Shown piece by piece: positions 22,081 through 33,830 of a stretch of 64,000 bases of DNA. The notes beneath the pieces were generated by a model, which worked only from the letters and a program-made list of their open reading frames with translations, had not been told where the DNA came from and searched no databases. Position 1 is the stretch's first letter. Every line of letters starts with the position of its first letter. The stretch spans positions 52,985,166 to 53,049,165 of the forward strand of contig CM039179.1 in NCBI GenBank assembly GCA_008360975.2, written 5' to 3'. Both the position numbers and the translations under genes were made by a program. The DNA is from Lichenostomus cassidix. Taxonomy: Eukaryota; Chordata; Aves; Passeriformes; Meliphagidae.

Positions 22081-23249
22081 AATAAACTTCTTTCTGAAGT
22101 TGAGGATCGACTTTGCTGATAATCTGCCTTGTGAAAGGTTTGTCAAACTGGGCCATTCATCTGTGTATCAAAATACCAAACTGCAGACAATTTGAAAATA
22201 GCACTTTCTACTGTAACAGTTGGTTGTACCCCATAATAGATACTGAACATTTTTAAAGGAGAAAAAAAATTACTGATTTTTGTTGTTAGAATTTTGTTTG
22301 TTTGTCTGCTTTTTTATCCAAGGTTCTTTTCAGGCAAGACATTTGACTAAAGTTGTCCTTAATTATAATTGTAAGCACATTTGTTTGATGATCAGAAAAA
22401 AAAAAGTTAATTAGCATAGAGATCTGAACTTCCAGCCTGTGAGCACACACATACACAGATTTGCCTCCTTAGCCAACAAAAGCGGGTTCAGGAAGCACCA
22501 GAATGATCAGCTAATTATGAAGCCCATGGTTGTTTCTGGCTCTGTTTTACATAGTAGGTTCTTTGATAAACTGTATAAATCCAGTAATTTATAGTCAGTC
22601 ATTCAAAGTGTAATGCAGAAAAAGTACCTTATCTCTTGCCATCTCTTGTTTTCTCAGTCTTTTCATGTGCCTCTTACAAAACTTTGCCACTTCATGCCCT
22701 TTCAACTTTTCCCAAGTAACACTTAATTTATAAGGGTAAAGAAGACCCACCAGTTTTATCTTCATTAGCATGTTATGTGGTAAACAAATTTGGCATGCAA
22801 GAATTTCTCTGCATTAAGATTAATTCAATCATTAGACTAATGTTTGCTGCTCTACAAATACCCATTTCAACCTATTGAATTTATTATCTAATATCTGTGG
22901 GCACTGATTAGCGGTTTTGCTCATTATCACTCTGAACCTGCTAAATAAATCATGGCCTTAAATTGTTTGTGTGATTGTTCCATGAACTTGTTTTAACCTT
23001 TCTGGCTCAAGTGTTTCAACTTGATTTTAGAAAGATAAATACTTCATTTTTTACATTTAATCTTGACTGTAAATTAGAGCAATATATGAAAAATTCTCTA
23101 TGACTATACATAAGAGTCTCTGCCCCATTACTCAGGCTGGCTCTATGCAGGGAAACAAGAGTGTACACTTCTATTTTGCTAAATACTCATACTTTTCAAC
23201 ATCATTCACCTAATATTTTTTTACTGCCCACCTCTTTTTTTTCTTTTTT

Positions 23250-23347
23250 ATGTATGTATGTATGTATGTATGTATGTATGTATGTATCTATCTATCTATC
23301 TATCCATCTATCTATTTATCATCTATCTATTTATCTGTCTAGATAGG

Positions 23348-23386
<39 letters not shown>

Positions 23387-23400
23387 AGAAAAAAAAAAAA
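23250..23400 (+). repeat. Compound tetranucleotide microsatellite (TATG)n(TATC)n(GATA)n(A)n
   Basis: Four blocks lie in tandem: about nine TATG units (23250-23284), an interrupted TATC array (23285-23340), about eleven GATA units (23341-23386) and a run of A to 23400. The TATC and GATA blocks are reverse complements, so the array can fold back on itself around 23340. It directly abuts an LTR-type repeat. Short open frames through it are repeat artefacts. Confidence 0.95.
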
Positions 23401-23993
23401 GGGATCACCTGCTAGAAGCAGAGAAGCAGCTGGGACTGCCCTGTGTTGGACACAGTCAGTTCCAGCTGTCTCCAGCCCATCCACCTCAGGGCACAGCTGA
23501 GCTCCACAGCCAAGGGGGTGGCATCTTGCAGAAATTATTATTAAGAAATGGTAAAAATGTTGCCTGGCAGCAAGAAATGAGGAAAAAATATGAGAAACAT
23601 CCCTGCAAGCTACCCAGGTCACTGAAGGAGGGGAAAGGAGATGCTCCAGGAACTGGAGCAGAGATTCCTCTACCGCTCCAAAGAAGGAGTCACCAGAGCA
23701 AGTGCATTCACAGGTCAGGAATGAGAGAATGAAGTTGAGCCTCAGAAAAGGGGGGAGTGAGTGGAAGATATTACTTCTCTCTTTTTTCTTTGTTTGTCAC
23801 CAGCCAGCTCTCTTTAAATTGACAACAAATTAAATTTTCCTGAAGTTGTGCCCATGCTGGTAATTGTTAATCAGTCTTCTCATACCAGACCCAGAAGTGT
23901 TTTATCTTACTTTCTCTCCTGTCCTGCTGAGGAGAAGCAGTAAGAGAGGGCCTGGTTGGTCATCTAGTAGCCAGGCAGAGCCAACACACCACA
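23400..23993 (+). mobile_element. LTR-type repeat, copy C (older, diverged)
   Basis: It shares segment order with the copies at 12536 and 28760: CACTGAAGGAGGGGAAAGGA, a GATGCTCCAGGAACTGGAGC phrase, ACAACAAATTAAATTTTCC, GGTAATTGTTAATCAGTCTTC and a CACCACA end. It is shorter (about 590 bp) and more diverged, so it predates the other two or belongs to a sister subfamily. It lies on the same strand as both. Confidence 0.6.
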
Positions 23994-26900
23994 AGTGGTA
24001 GTTTAAACCAGTTGCCTAGGAAAATAGCCTCAGACTTTACAGAAAAATAGTATTCAACAGATGCTCATCTTTACTGGTGAAGACTCCAGTTAAAACATTA
24101 TGGCCAATTTTAATCAATCCTATACTTTTTTGCTTTCTCTATTTCCAGTGTCTCAACTTCGGCTTTTTCTTCCTGAATCTTCCCTAGTGTATTTAGGCCA
24201 TGTTTACCTATAAGAGAAATTTGTCAGATACTAACTCTGTGACATTACCATACAGATATATGTGAGGAATTTTGGCAGAAGATGTCATAACTCTTCTTGA
24301 TTATACATAATGAAGTTTCAAGAAACTAATGATGTTTTGAATGTATATATATTTGCATTTCAGAGGATTCTGTTATGTCAACATGAGGCAACTTTCATAA
24401 GTGGAAGATTTCAGAACAGGACTTATGCTGACAGAAGTACTGTTCTCCCCCTGCTTCTGCCTGACGTTTTGTTCAAGCCTTTGCTTCTGAACAAAATCTT
24501 CCTGCATGGAACAGCAAGCTTTCTCCTAAAATAGCTGTACTGTTCTGTGTTTCCCACCCAGGAAGACAAGCTTCCTTAGTGGCAAGAGAATATTATTGTA
24601 GTCATAAAGCCAAAGATAATAAGCTGTGTCTATTCTATATTATGGTCAGCGGGAAGAGGCAGCAGCAAGAAACTAAAATCTGTTAAACACACATTGTTTT
24701 CCTGTTTTCTTTCGTGAAGGAGCTATGGAGAGTCTAAGTCAGTTTGCTATTTCAGCTGCTTACAAGGGTTGTAAATATACCATTCAAATGGAACACTTCC
24801 ATATTATAAGGTTTTGCTTTTCATACAAGTAAAAGGAAGCCTTGGAAGAAAAAGCACAAAATTTGCCAATCCACTTTGTGCAGCAGAAGCTCTTTCAGGT
24901 GCCAAATGGCCCGTGCTGTGCCATCGCTCACCTCATTTACACTGCTTCCCAGAGTTTTTGAAGACTGCTTTGCACAGTGATACAGTATAATAACAGTGCT
25001 TTGAAATATTCATGTTAATTCTTTAAAGCATGTTTTTCCTTTTAGTTCTTACAAAACAGCAGCTATAAATAAAAATAAAGCCCTTCATTACTGTCATAAG
25101 ATAAGCTAAAATTAAGAAGAAGCCAAATGCTATCTGAAGCAGTACCACTTTTTGAATTGAATCTAGTTTTGTCTTAAACACAGTCCGGAAAGAATTTTAT
25201 TTCCTTGTTTTATCATAACAAAAAATAGATTTTCATAATTACAGATTTTTTTTTTCTGGAAGTGGAGCAGGAGACATTGTAGGCTCTTTCTATTATGTTA
25301 TATTTCCCTCCTTCCCTTCTTAAATATAAAGCATTGTCATTCTGAATGACTTATCCAGAAACTATGAAAATGAATTCTTAGTATTAAATAATGTATAACT
25401 AAACCTGAAAAATGCATTTTAGAAAACTCAAAGGTTAGAGTGTTTCAATTTGCAGTGCACAAACCGTTTTTTTAACCAGAAAATACCATTATCATTTATT
25501 TTCAGATGAGTGTATTTTTATTGCATGCCTGTATCTGGAAAAGCATTCACATCTCTATTTTTTTCCTCAAATTACTGCTCTGACATACAACTGCGAACAG
25601 CTTAAAAGGAAAACCTGTAAACAGCTGTCACAGAATATGTTGATGTTCACAAGGCTTTGCTTGCAATCGTTTTTTGAAAGTACTGTAAGAGTCTCTGCTT
25701 ATGTTTCCATTATAGAAAACCTCATTCTCTGCTAAATAGTGTGTGGATCTTTTGTCCCTGGTGCTTTATTATTTCATCCTTTGGATCTATTTTTCACTTG
25801 GCTGAATAGTCAACTATTTAACTTGAGTTCAGATAACCTTTGAAAATGGCTTTTCCTGATGTTTGGTATGCAAGATCTGTTCTGCAAGTGCAAGCAACAA
25901 CACTCTTGAGGTGTTTTGGTTTGCTTTATTTTGGTTTTCTTTGATTATTTTTCACCTTTCTTGTTTCCTAATCTGACTACAAGGCAGGTGTAGGAGTGTA
26001 AGCCCACAATTGCTTACATCCCTTCTACCTGTCTGTGCAATGGGAAATTCAGATGTGGAATACAGTGGGAAAAAACCCCTAGTAAGTGAATAAGAGATAA
26101 ATGGAACAATTTGGTCAGTGTGCCAGGTTCTGCGGTGTTAAAAGAGCCTTGACTCATTGTAGTACATCCCATGGGTCAGTGTCTCAATTGTTATGCAGAG
26201 TCTCTTGGGCCCAAGTCACACATTGATCAGTTGTCATCCTTTAAGCATTCATGTGGATGACACTGAACTCCATCTAATTGTTTTCATTGCTATCATAGTT
26301 TGGCTATACTGGAAGATGCTTTCTGTCTCTTCAAAAAATCTTCAGAGGTGGATTCCTGAATGTACCACTTACAGAAAGATTCTGCTCAGGTTTTTGAGCT
26401 TTCTAGATAAATTTTGAACTCTGAAAATACCTCCCTTCCCATCAAATAAACCTGTTCTTGTTTTTAAATTATTGCTAATAATATAATGGTGTAACTAAAG
26501 GTAATATTACAGCTGTCATAAATGGAGATAAAATTCTAATCACCTCATACCAACAGGATTTGGCAAACATGTTGCCTGGTTAGCATGGCAATTCTCATTT
26601 TGCAGGGAATGTTTCTGAAGTCAAGAAGAGTTCTGCCATGGCAGACTAACTTCTGATAGAAGATTGATTCCAGCTTTTGATTTTCATTGTATTCCTGAAA
26701 TGGGGTGAATTCTAAGCCATAGAGCAAAAATAGTATCTGACTCCCAACAAGCAATTAAAATGGGGTTATAGTTGATCTAGACTTGATACGTGACCATAAC
26801 CACATAATTCCCCAATTAGAATTTCTTAGTGTGTTGGGCTTTATATGAAGTTCAACAATCATTTCAGTAAAAAAACCATTAAAATAAATCTGAATTTACT

Positions 26901-28581
26901 AGTCAGTGATTTGAAAATCATGATTCTTGCAACTAAGTTTTTTAAGCCATTCAGTTTATTGCTTCACTGTTTGGATTTTAACTCCAGATAAATGGCACTG
27001 GATTTTTACTTAGTTCAGGCGAAAAAAGCTTTTTCATGTGCTGCTCCTTTACAGAATTTTCCAAAGTACATTATTGTCTTCATTGAGACCAAACACATGC
27101 TAACCACTGTAGACAGATGATAGCATCAGTTGAATTGTGGTGCATGAAAAGAAAAGTGCCTATTTAGCCACTGGCAACTGTTATATGAAAACATAGCTCA
27201 TGACACTAAGAAGTAGCATGCTTGTCTTTGTGGTGAGTGCTGATAATCAACACAAGCATCTTGAAGATGAAAAAGTTACTATGTGGCTACACATTATTTG
27301 AGATTTCTGTATTCATAATATGTTGAGGAGAATGGAATATATTTTATTTGGTTCTGATTTAAGCTTTTCCTCCTTCCCTCCTCACTCCAACATTGTGTGT
27401 GTATGTATGTATGTATTTCTGATGTTCTCTCCTTTGAGTGTAAAATAAAATAAAAAGTAATAACACTGAAAAGCCGATGGGCAAAAATTGATTCATAAAT
27501 GAGAAGGTGGCATTCATCTTGGAGCTCTTATTGGAAACCTAAATCTCAGTAAATCTGTAGCCTAAGGATACAATGGGCTTAAAGGATTTCTGTCTCTGAA
27601 GAAAAATTAGAACGCCTTTGAGGTAAGGTAAATGGAAAAGGTTGTTTGGGCAAACGTGGAGCTCTAGCACTATTAAATGTTAAGCACCATCAGGGGGTAT
27701 CTCAGTCATTAACAAGAGTGGCATGTGGAAGATTGTTTCAAGCAGGAGAAGAGTTATGGATGGCTGTGTGGAGGTGGCACAATGCCACAGGGAAATTGTC
27801 AAGCAAAAAGAAAATTTTTTTAAACATATTGTGGGAAAAATCTTACTGAAATAGCATTCTTTCTTTATGTGCTTTAGAATCTTTTGCCCAAAATAACCCT
27901 GTGTTGTCTTTCAAGTGAAGTAAGTCTGGGATACTAATTTCAAAGTCCAGTGTACAACCAGTCCCCCTTGATCTTTGGCGTATTTTGTCTTCACTTGCAG
28001 TGTAAACAGAAGTACCAACTTAATCAAAACATAAGCATGTTCACTTCAAATCCAAGTAGTTAGCAGTCTTGACTGACTTGGAAGTGTTTTATGGACCTTG
28101 TGTGTTAGTTTTGTATATAATTAAAAGGGATCTCAGGGGTTCTGTAGGCAGCCAGCAAGTTAAGCTATCTGGTGTGAGAATAATGTGTTGCTATCTAGGG
28201 AAGGAAAGATTTAGGAGCCAAGCTAGGATCCCTGTTTTAAGCCAACAGAGTTTGAAAAGTGAGCAGACATGAAGTGTTATATCTCTAGGCAGTAGTTACC
28301 AGATTTCTTATTACGCTAGCACATCCTCCTGGCTGCTCTGTGAAATGGCCCTGAGATTAGAAACTCTGCGGGAAGCTATCTGCGTTCTCACTGTTGGAAA
28401 TATGTTGTTAGGATGACAGAAGCTACATGGAAAATGGGTATTAAGATAGTCTTCAGCATCAAGAATATTTTTCCTTAAGGTATTGCTTAGAGAGAATAGC
28501 AGATTGTGTGGTCTCTGCTGTAATCCTATTTGAGACTAAATCGTGAGAAATAGCATAAATTCATCTACTAATGTATAAAGT
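23994..28581 (+). other. Intron without recognised genes or transposons
   Basis: AT-rich unique sequence with a short (GTAT)n at 27394-27417. No coding frame or repeat family can be supported. Confidence 0.6.
27394..27417 (+). repeat. (TG)n / (GTAT)n short microsatellite
   Basis: Three to four GT units run into four GTAT units. Confidence 0.85.
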
Positions 28582-28641
28582 ACAATAAATTGTACTGCAG
28601 AACAATGAATTGTACTGTGGGACAATAAATTGTACTGTGGG
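28582..28641 (+). repeat. Three tandem 20-bp units
   Basis: Units start at 28582, 28602 and 28622, with the pattern ACAATAAATTGTACTGTGGG and one to three substitutions. Each unit holds the inverted repeat ACAAT..ATTGT. The first unit, with flanking bases, makes eight-base arms AGTACAAT/ATTGTACT around AA. Confidence 0.9.
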
Positions 28642-28759
28642 AGGACCTTAATATTTTGCTCACGGACTGATCTTTAGTTTAATTCAGAAATACACTTCCA
28701 TATGTTCATCACTTCCTATATTATGTGTTATCATGTAATACCCTTGCAGCTACTTGCAC

Positions 28760-29769
28760 TGGGTTTATGTGGAAAGGTTTTCTAGCGGGGGGACTGCAGG
28801 GATGTCTTTTGTGGGAAGATGCCAGAGGCTGTCCCCATGTGAGGCAAAGCCAGTTTCCCTTGGCTCCAAGAGAGATCTGCCGCTGGCTAAATCTGAGCCA
28901 GTCTGTCCATTAGGAGCACCTCTATGAAAATATTTAGGAAAGTGTAAAAAATACTGTGCAGCAGCACCTGAGGAGAGTAGTGATAATATGTGAGAGAACC
29001 ACAGATCAGTGAATAGGAGGGAGAGGAGGGACCTCAGGCACAAGAGCAGAGATGCCCCTGCAGCCCATGGAGGTCTGTGGTGGAGCAGCTATGTGCACTG
29101 CAGTCCGTGGAGGACCCTGTGCCAGAGTAAGTGGATATACTCTGAAAGAAGCTGCAGCCTGGGAAGAGCCTTTGCTGGAACAAGTTCCAGGCAGGACCTG
29201 TGATCCTGTGTGGTACCCTTCAGTTAATTCCTGGAGGACTTCACCCCATGCAAAGGACCCATGATGGAGCATTTTTTGAAGAAATGCAACCCAAGGGAAG
29301 GAACCATGCTGGAGTTAATGAAAGACTACTGTATCCCATGGGAGGGATCCCACACTGGAGCAAGAAAAGAGTGTAAGCAGTCATCCTCCTGTATGGGAAG
29401 GAGTGGCAAAGACAATGTGTGATGAGCTGACCTCAGCCCCCATTTCCCATCCCCCTGCACTGCTGGAGGGGAGGAGGTAGAGAAAATAGGGAGTGAAGCT
29501 GTGCCTGAGAAGAAGAGAGGGGAGGAGGAAAGGTGGTTTTAGATTTGTTCTTACTTGTAATTACCCTACTATGTTTAAATGGCAGTAAATTAAATTAATT
29601 TCCATAAGTTGAGTCTGGTTTGCCTGTTATGGTAATTGGTAAGTAATCTTCCTGTCCTTATCTTGACCCATGAGCTCTCCATTGTACTTTTTCTCTCTGT
29701 TCTGTTGAGGAGGGAGAGTGATAGAGTGGCTTGGAGGGCACCTGGTGGCCAGCCAAGGTCAGCCCACCA
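28760..29769 (+). mobile_element. LTR-type repeat, copy B (avian endogenous retrovirus, probably solo LTR)
   Basis: Full-length-looking copy of about 1 kb. It starts TGGGTTTATGTGGAAAGG and continues GCGGGGGGACTGCAGGGATG. It has a weak TATA-like region (AAAATATTTAGGAAAG near 28926), then the 'CAGCCCATGGAGG' and 'GGACCCATGATGGAGCA' purine-rich modules, AGTAAATTAAATTAATTTCC, GGTAATTGGTAAGTAATC and CAGCCCACCACA at the end. It is homologous along its length to copy A. No internal retroviral genes are present. Several open frames on both strands here arise only from low stop-codon density. Confidence 0.72.
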
Positions 29770-32700
29770 CACTACTAAAATTATAGGAGAGTTGACAACC
29801 ACTGACCTTTCAGTTTCCTTTGAACTGCCAGTAACAGCTGTGCAGCCCACAGATTACAGCGTCTTATTTATCCTGCTGTTATGGAACACTGGGATTTTAC
29901 TTTTTTAAAAAGATATTCAGCATCCTTACTTTGGACCTATTAAAATGCAGTTTTGGTCCCCTTTATTGTGTTCTGGGCTATGTTTGATCCCTTTAAATGA
30001 TCCATGGGACAGAAGATTTCATCAGTCCACTGAATTTTCATCTATCGTTCTCCATAATTTTTAATCTAAAGCAGAATAGAAAGTTCTTCCTGGTTTTTTG
30101 TGTTTGGTCCACTTATACAAATGACAGTTACTTTCGACCAGATTATACGCACAATTTTAGGCATGGTTTCTGAGATTACCATTTACTTTGTGAAGGCTTT
30201 CCTAAGTACGTATTCATACCAAGTGTTGTGTCTCATTAGTTTTTTCTCCAGTGATAACGCCATTGGACAAAAAAGTGAGATATTAAAGAAACAAAATGAC
30301 ACTGCTACACCAATTGAAGTATGAGCTATTGTAAAGCACTGACATAGTAGTTTCAAAGTCAACAGTGAAAACATCAGGCCTGAAGGAGGTTATGGGTAAA
30401 GGAGGTAAAGTGCCGGACTGTGACCTAGTTATCACAAATTGTCAGTTTTCGAAGATGAGGTGCAACTATACATATCTTGATACTTTCTCTGCCTAAATAA
30501 ACACCTTATTAATGATAGTTGTTATTGAGAGGTTTAGTTTCTGTAATTTTGTTTGCTGTAGAAATTAATGTAAATTCATATTGAGAAATGTGAATAACTG
30601 AATTTTTAAAAAAATACTTCATTTATTCATATTTCATCTAACATTTTTCAGAAGAAATTCAGCTTCAAGGAATGAACACATTTTCAGAAACTGATAACAT
30701 AGCAAATATATATAATCATGCATGTAGAAAACTAATGTGGTACTTTACTGGATTTGCTAAGCTCTTTTTAGTGACAAAGTCGCTCTACAATTCTTAACCA
30801 TCTTGTTCAGGGTATTTAATGTCTTTAAAAATTAAAACTCATTATACCTATTTCACATTTAATACAAGCCTTAGAGTTCAGGGACTAAAACACTGAGAAA
30901 GAAAAAGATCCATTTCAGACTAAGATGTTACTCCACTAATCTTGCAGAAACAGATCCAGGTGATGTGAACTTCTATATGGTTTGCACTGAAACATCCACT
31001 TGGCAAGAGGAATTAAAGAAATGCATGTAAAGCCCTGAAGTATTGGGTTCATTCCTTAACTAGAAGTTTTAGTCTACAGATTTAATGCATCGTTTCTGAA
31101 AATGTTAAATATCATACATATTAAGGCTACTTAATTCAGATTTAACAGCAGGAGTTTTGGAGGCCTGCCATGTATAAAGTAAAGTGAGAGAGGTAAGCAC
31201 TCCCCTGATGTTAAGAGGAGCCATCACTCAAAATAATTTCTGCCTAATTTAAAACCATAGATTAGTACGCTGAAATCCTATGGAAGATTTGTGCTTCAGT
31301 CAAAAGTTTACATTAAACCCAGAATAAATTGTCTGATTGCAGTATCTGTGTATCAGCACCATAGATATTTGCCTTGTCGTTTCGAGTTTGAATAAAAATG
31401 CCTGCTGAAACCAATTGAAGCCATTGCCTGTTATAGGATTTTGCTTAACTGTGATTATTCAATGTAAAGAATAGCAGTATCAAGACATTGTTATTAATAA
31501 TAACATAATATTTGTTTCTCCTGAGCAAGTGTGATATTGATTGACAAGGAATAGCTGTACAGCAAACTTTAAATTACAGTATTTATTATGAATGTGACTT
31601 GCAGTAATTAAGGGATACATTTTGTCCTCATTTACAGTATTGAAGTTCTCTGGAGTTGGACATGCTCATTAACAGCAAAATGAAACTCTCAATTTAAAAG
31701 TTTCACATGATTCATGTTTTGAATAAAGATGTTATTCTTATGAATAGAGTTTAAATCATAGAGCATGCGTACCAAAATCAGACACTACATCTTTTTGAAC
31801 AGTTACACTGAGATCAATTTTTAGTTACTTGATTTATGAAGAAAGAAAGAGAATTTAGGCACCTATATTTGATGTGAGAGTGCATGATTATACCATTTAC
31901 AGTATAGTTTTCCCAGGTATAGATACAGACACTTATTAGTGTTCCACAGCTCCTTTATTCTCTCTTATCTTGTAATCATAATCACAATTTCCCTTATGTG
32001 CCTAACCACTAGTTAACATAGCTGATACCCTGCGAGGAGTTAAGAGACAGGTGAGGCATATACCTCATTCCAGGAAGCTGAAAATTTAGAAAATTATTTT
32101 CTGCAATCTTTGTGTAAGTCTCACTACAAAAGAACAGTATTCAAGAAGTCATTATACTGGGGAAAAATAGTCTTAAGATCAGCAGTTGGAAAGAGTCAGA
32201 ACAAAGATTTTGTGTGTCACTAAACTTAATTGTCCATTTGTGATTCAGATTACATTTCCTCAATGAGGCTGTGATTCACAATTAAAAATTCAAGCTCTAA
32301 GATTAAATGTAAATAGCTTCTGTACCTGAATTTGTAGCTGCGACATTAATAATACTGGAGAAAGAAAATAAGAAATGCTTGGTTTTACATAATAAGCTAT
32401 TAAATGGAGCATCACCCAAGAGTGTAGGAGATTGCACACAGGATTGCTTTGAGGGAGGAATGCAAAATTCATTGCAGATGAAAAGTGAAAGATTCCCTTG
32501 AAATATGTGGGATGCTGGAGTCTTGTCCTACCACGGGAAACTGCGTGTGCCTTCTGTGTTCATACAGAGACCATTGGACACATTATAGCTGTAATGATTT
32601 AGTGTATAAAGAAAAGCTGTAAGAGAAGTACCAGCCTACCCTATTCCTGCTTCTGGGGTGTTTTCCTGGGCTACCATTTTTCACTCTGTGCAAAAATCTG

Positions 32701-33676
32701 GAAAGCAAAGTAGAGAAGAAGAAAAATGGAAGGAGCTGGCAATGTATAGTAAAGAACAAATGCTTTCAACAAGGTAAATGAGGACAGCCAGTGCAATCTT
32801 CCCTGAGTACAGAAAAGATGCAGCAATTGTGAAAAAAGATTTCTTTATAGTGCGCCTTCATTGAACATAGATGGGACAGCTCACTGACAGCAGTTCCATA
32901 GTTTCATGACAGACATGTGGTAAAGCCTAGTTATTAGTCTTGGTCTGAAAACAAGCTGTGGGTTGATTTTGTGGGCCAGAGAGAGTGATAAAGGAAACAA
33001 GGTTTCAAGGAGGCAGAGTGAAGAGGAATGAGTCCAAATCAAGAATAAGAACACAATAGGCAGAAAATTGCAAAGCACTCTTCAGCTTTCAAGAGATGCT
33101 CATGTAGCTCTTACTCGGAGGCACCCAACTGGTTATGAGGCATAGCAGGCATGAGTGGACCAGAATTGTGAACATGTATAGCATCCAGGTACTGCTTGGG
33201 GAACGACTGTCTCCTCTAGCCTTCCATCTGCAGGGAGGCAATGATTTTTTAGGTAGTCACACATTAAATAGTTTAGGTAAACAGCACTGAAACTTTTTTT
33301 TTGGCTGTTTCAACTGTATCAGTTCTAAACACACCAAACTTCTCCGTGGGCTTCACTACAGTGAAGTGGAACAGGGAGGATGAAAGAAACTGTGGATGTT
33401 CACTATTCCCTTTGTAAATATCTCTTTTAGGATAAAAGAGAGCTTTGCAGTGTAGAAACCTGCCAAGAAGGTCAGAAATAGAACTCAAAATCATCCAAAA
33501 CTCTGGTTTTTTGCTATTTACAGTTGGGGAGAGAAGAGGGTTTTGTCATCAAACTGCAGCCTAATTAAGGAATTATATAAAAATGCCATATGGAAATTCT
33601 TAATGTTTTCATTGTTCCTCTTGATTTTGCATAGTTTCCCTTGGGAAAGGTCAGAATTATTATGCCATCAGATTAC

Positions 33677-33708
33677 AGTTGTGTAATTTTATAGTTGTGT
33701 AATTTTAT
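33677..33708 (+). repeat. 16-bp perfect tandem duplication
   Basis: AGTTGTGTAATTTTAT is present twice head-to-tail with no mismatch. Confidence 0.95.
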
Positions 33709-33718
33709 TTCTCCTTGT

Positions 33719-33830
33719 TTTTTTTTTTTTCTGTTTAATGTAGGGGGAGTTTGTTTGGGGGTTTTGTTTATTTGTTTGTTTCATTTCAGTTTTTCGTTTG
33801 GTTTGGTTATTTGGTTTTTGTGTTCCCCTT
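33719..33830 (+). repeat. T/G-rich low-complexity tract
   Basis: A T run followed by GTTTG and TTTG motifs (GTTTATTTGTTTGTTTC, CGTTTGGTTTGGTTATTTGG). Strongly strand-asymmetric simple sequence. Confidence 0.75.

Noticed and set aside
23161..23622. Y/I/L/S-rich peptides encoded over the microsatellite
   Set aside because: Direct translation of the TATG/TATC/GATA repeats.
28582..28641. CRISPR-like array
   Set aside because: The 20-bp units are directly adjacent with no spacers, in a vertebrate intron. It is a plain tandem repeat.
28765..29272. Several 62-92 codon frames on both strands
   Set aside because: All within LTR copy B, and frames overlap each other without any conserved motif.
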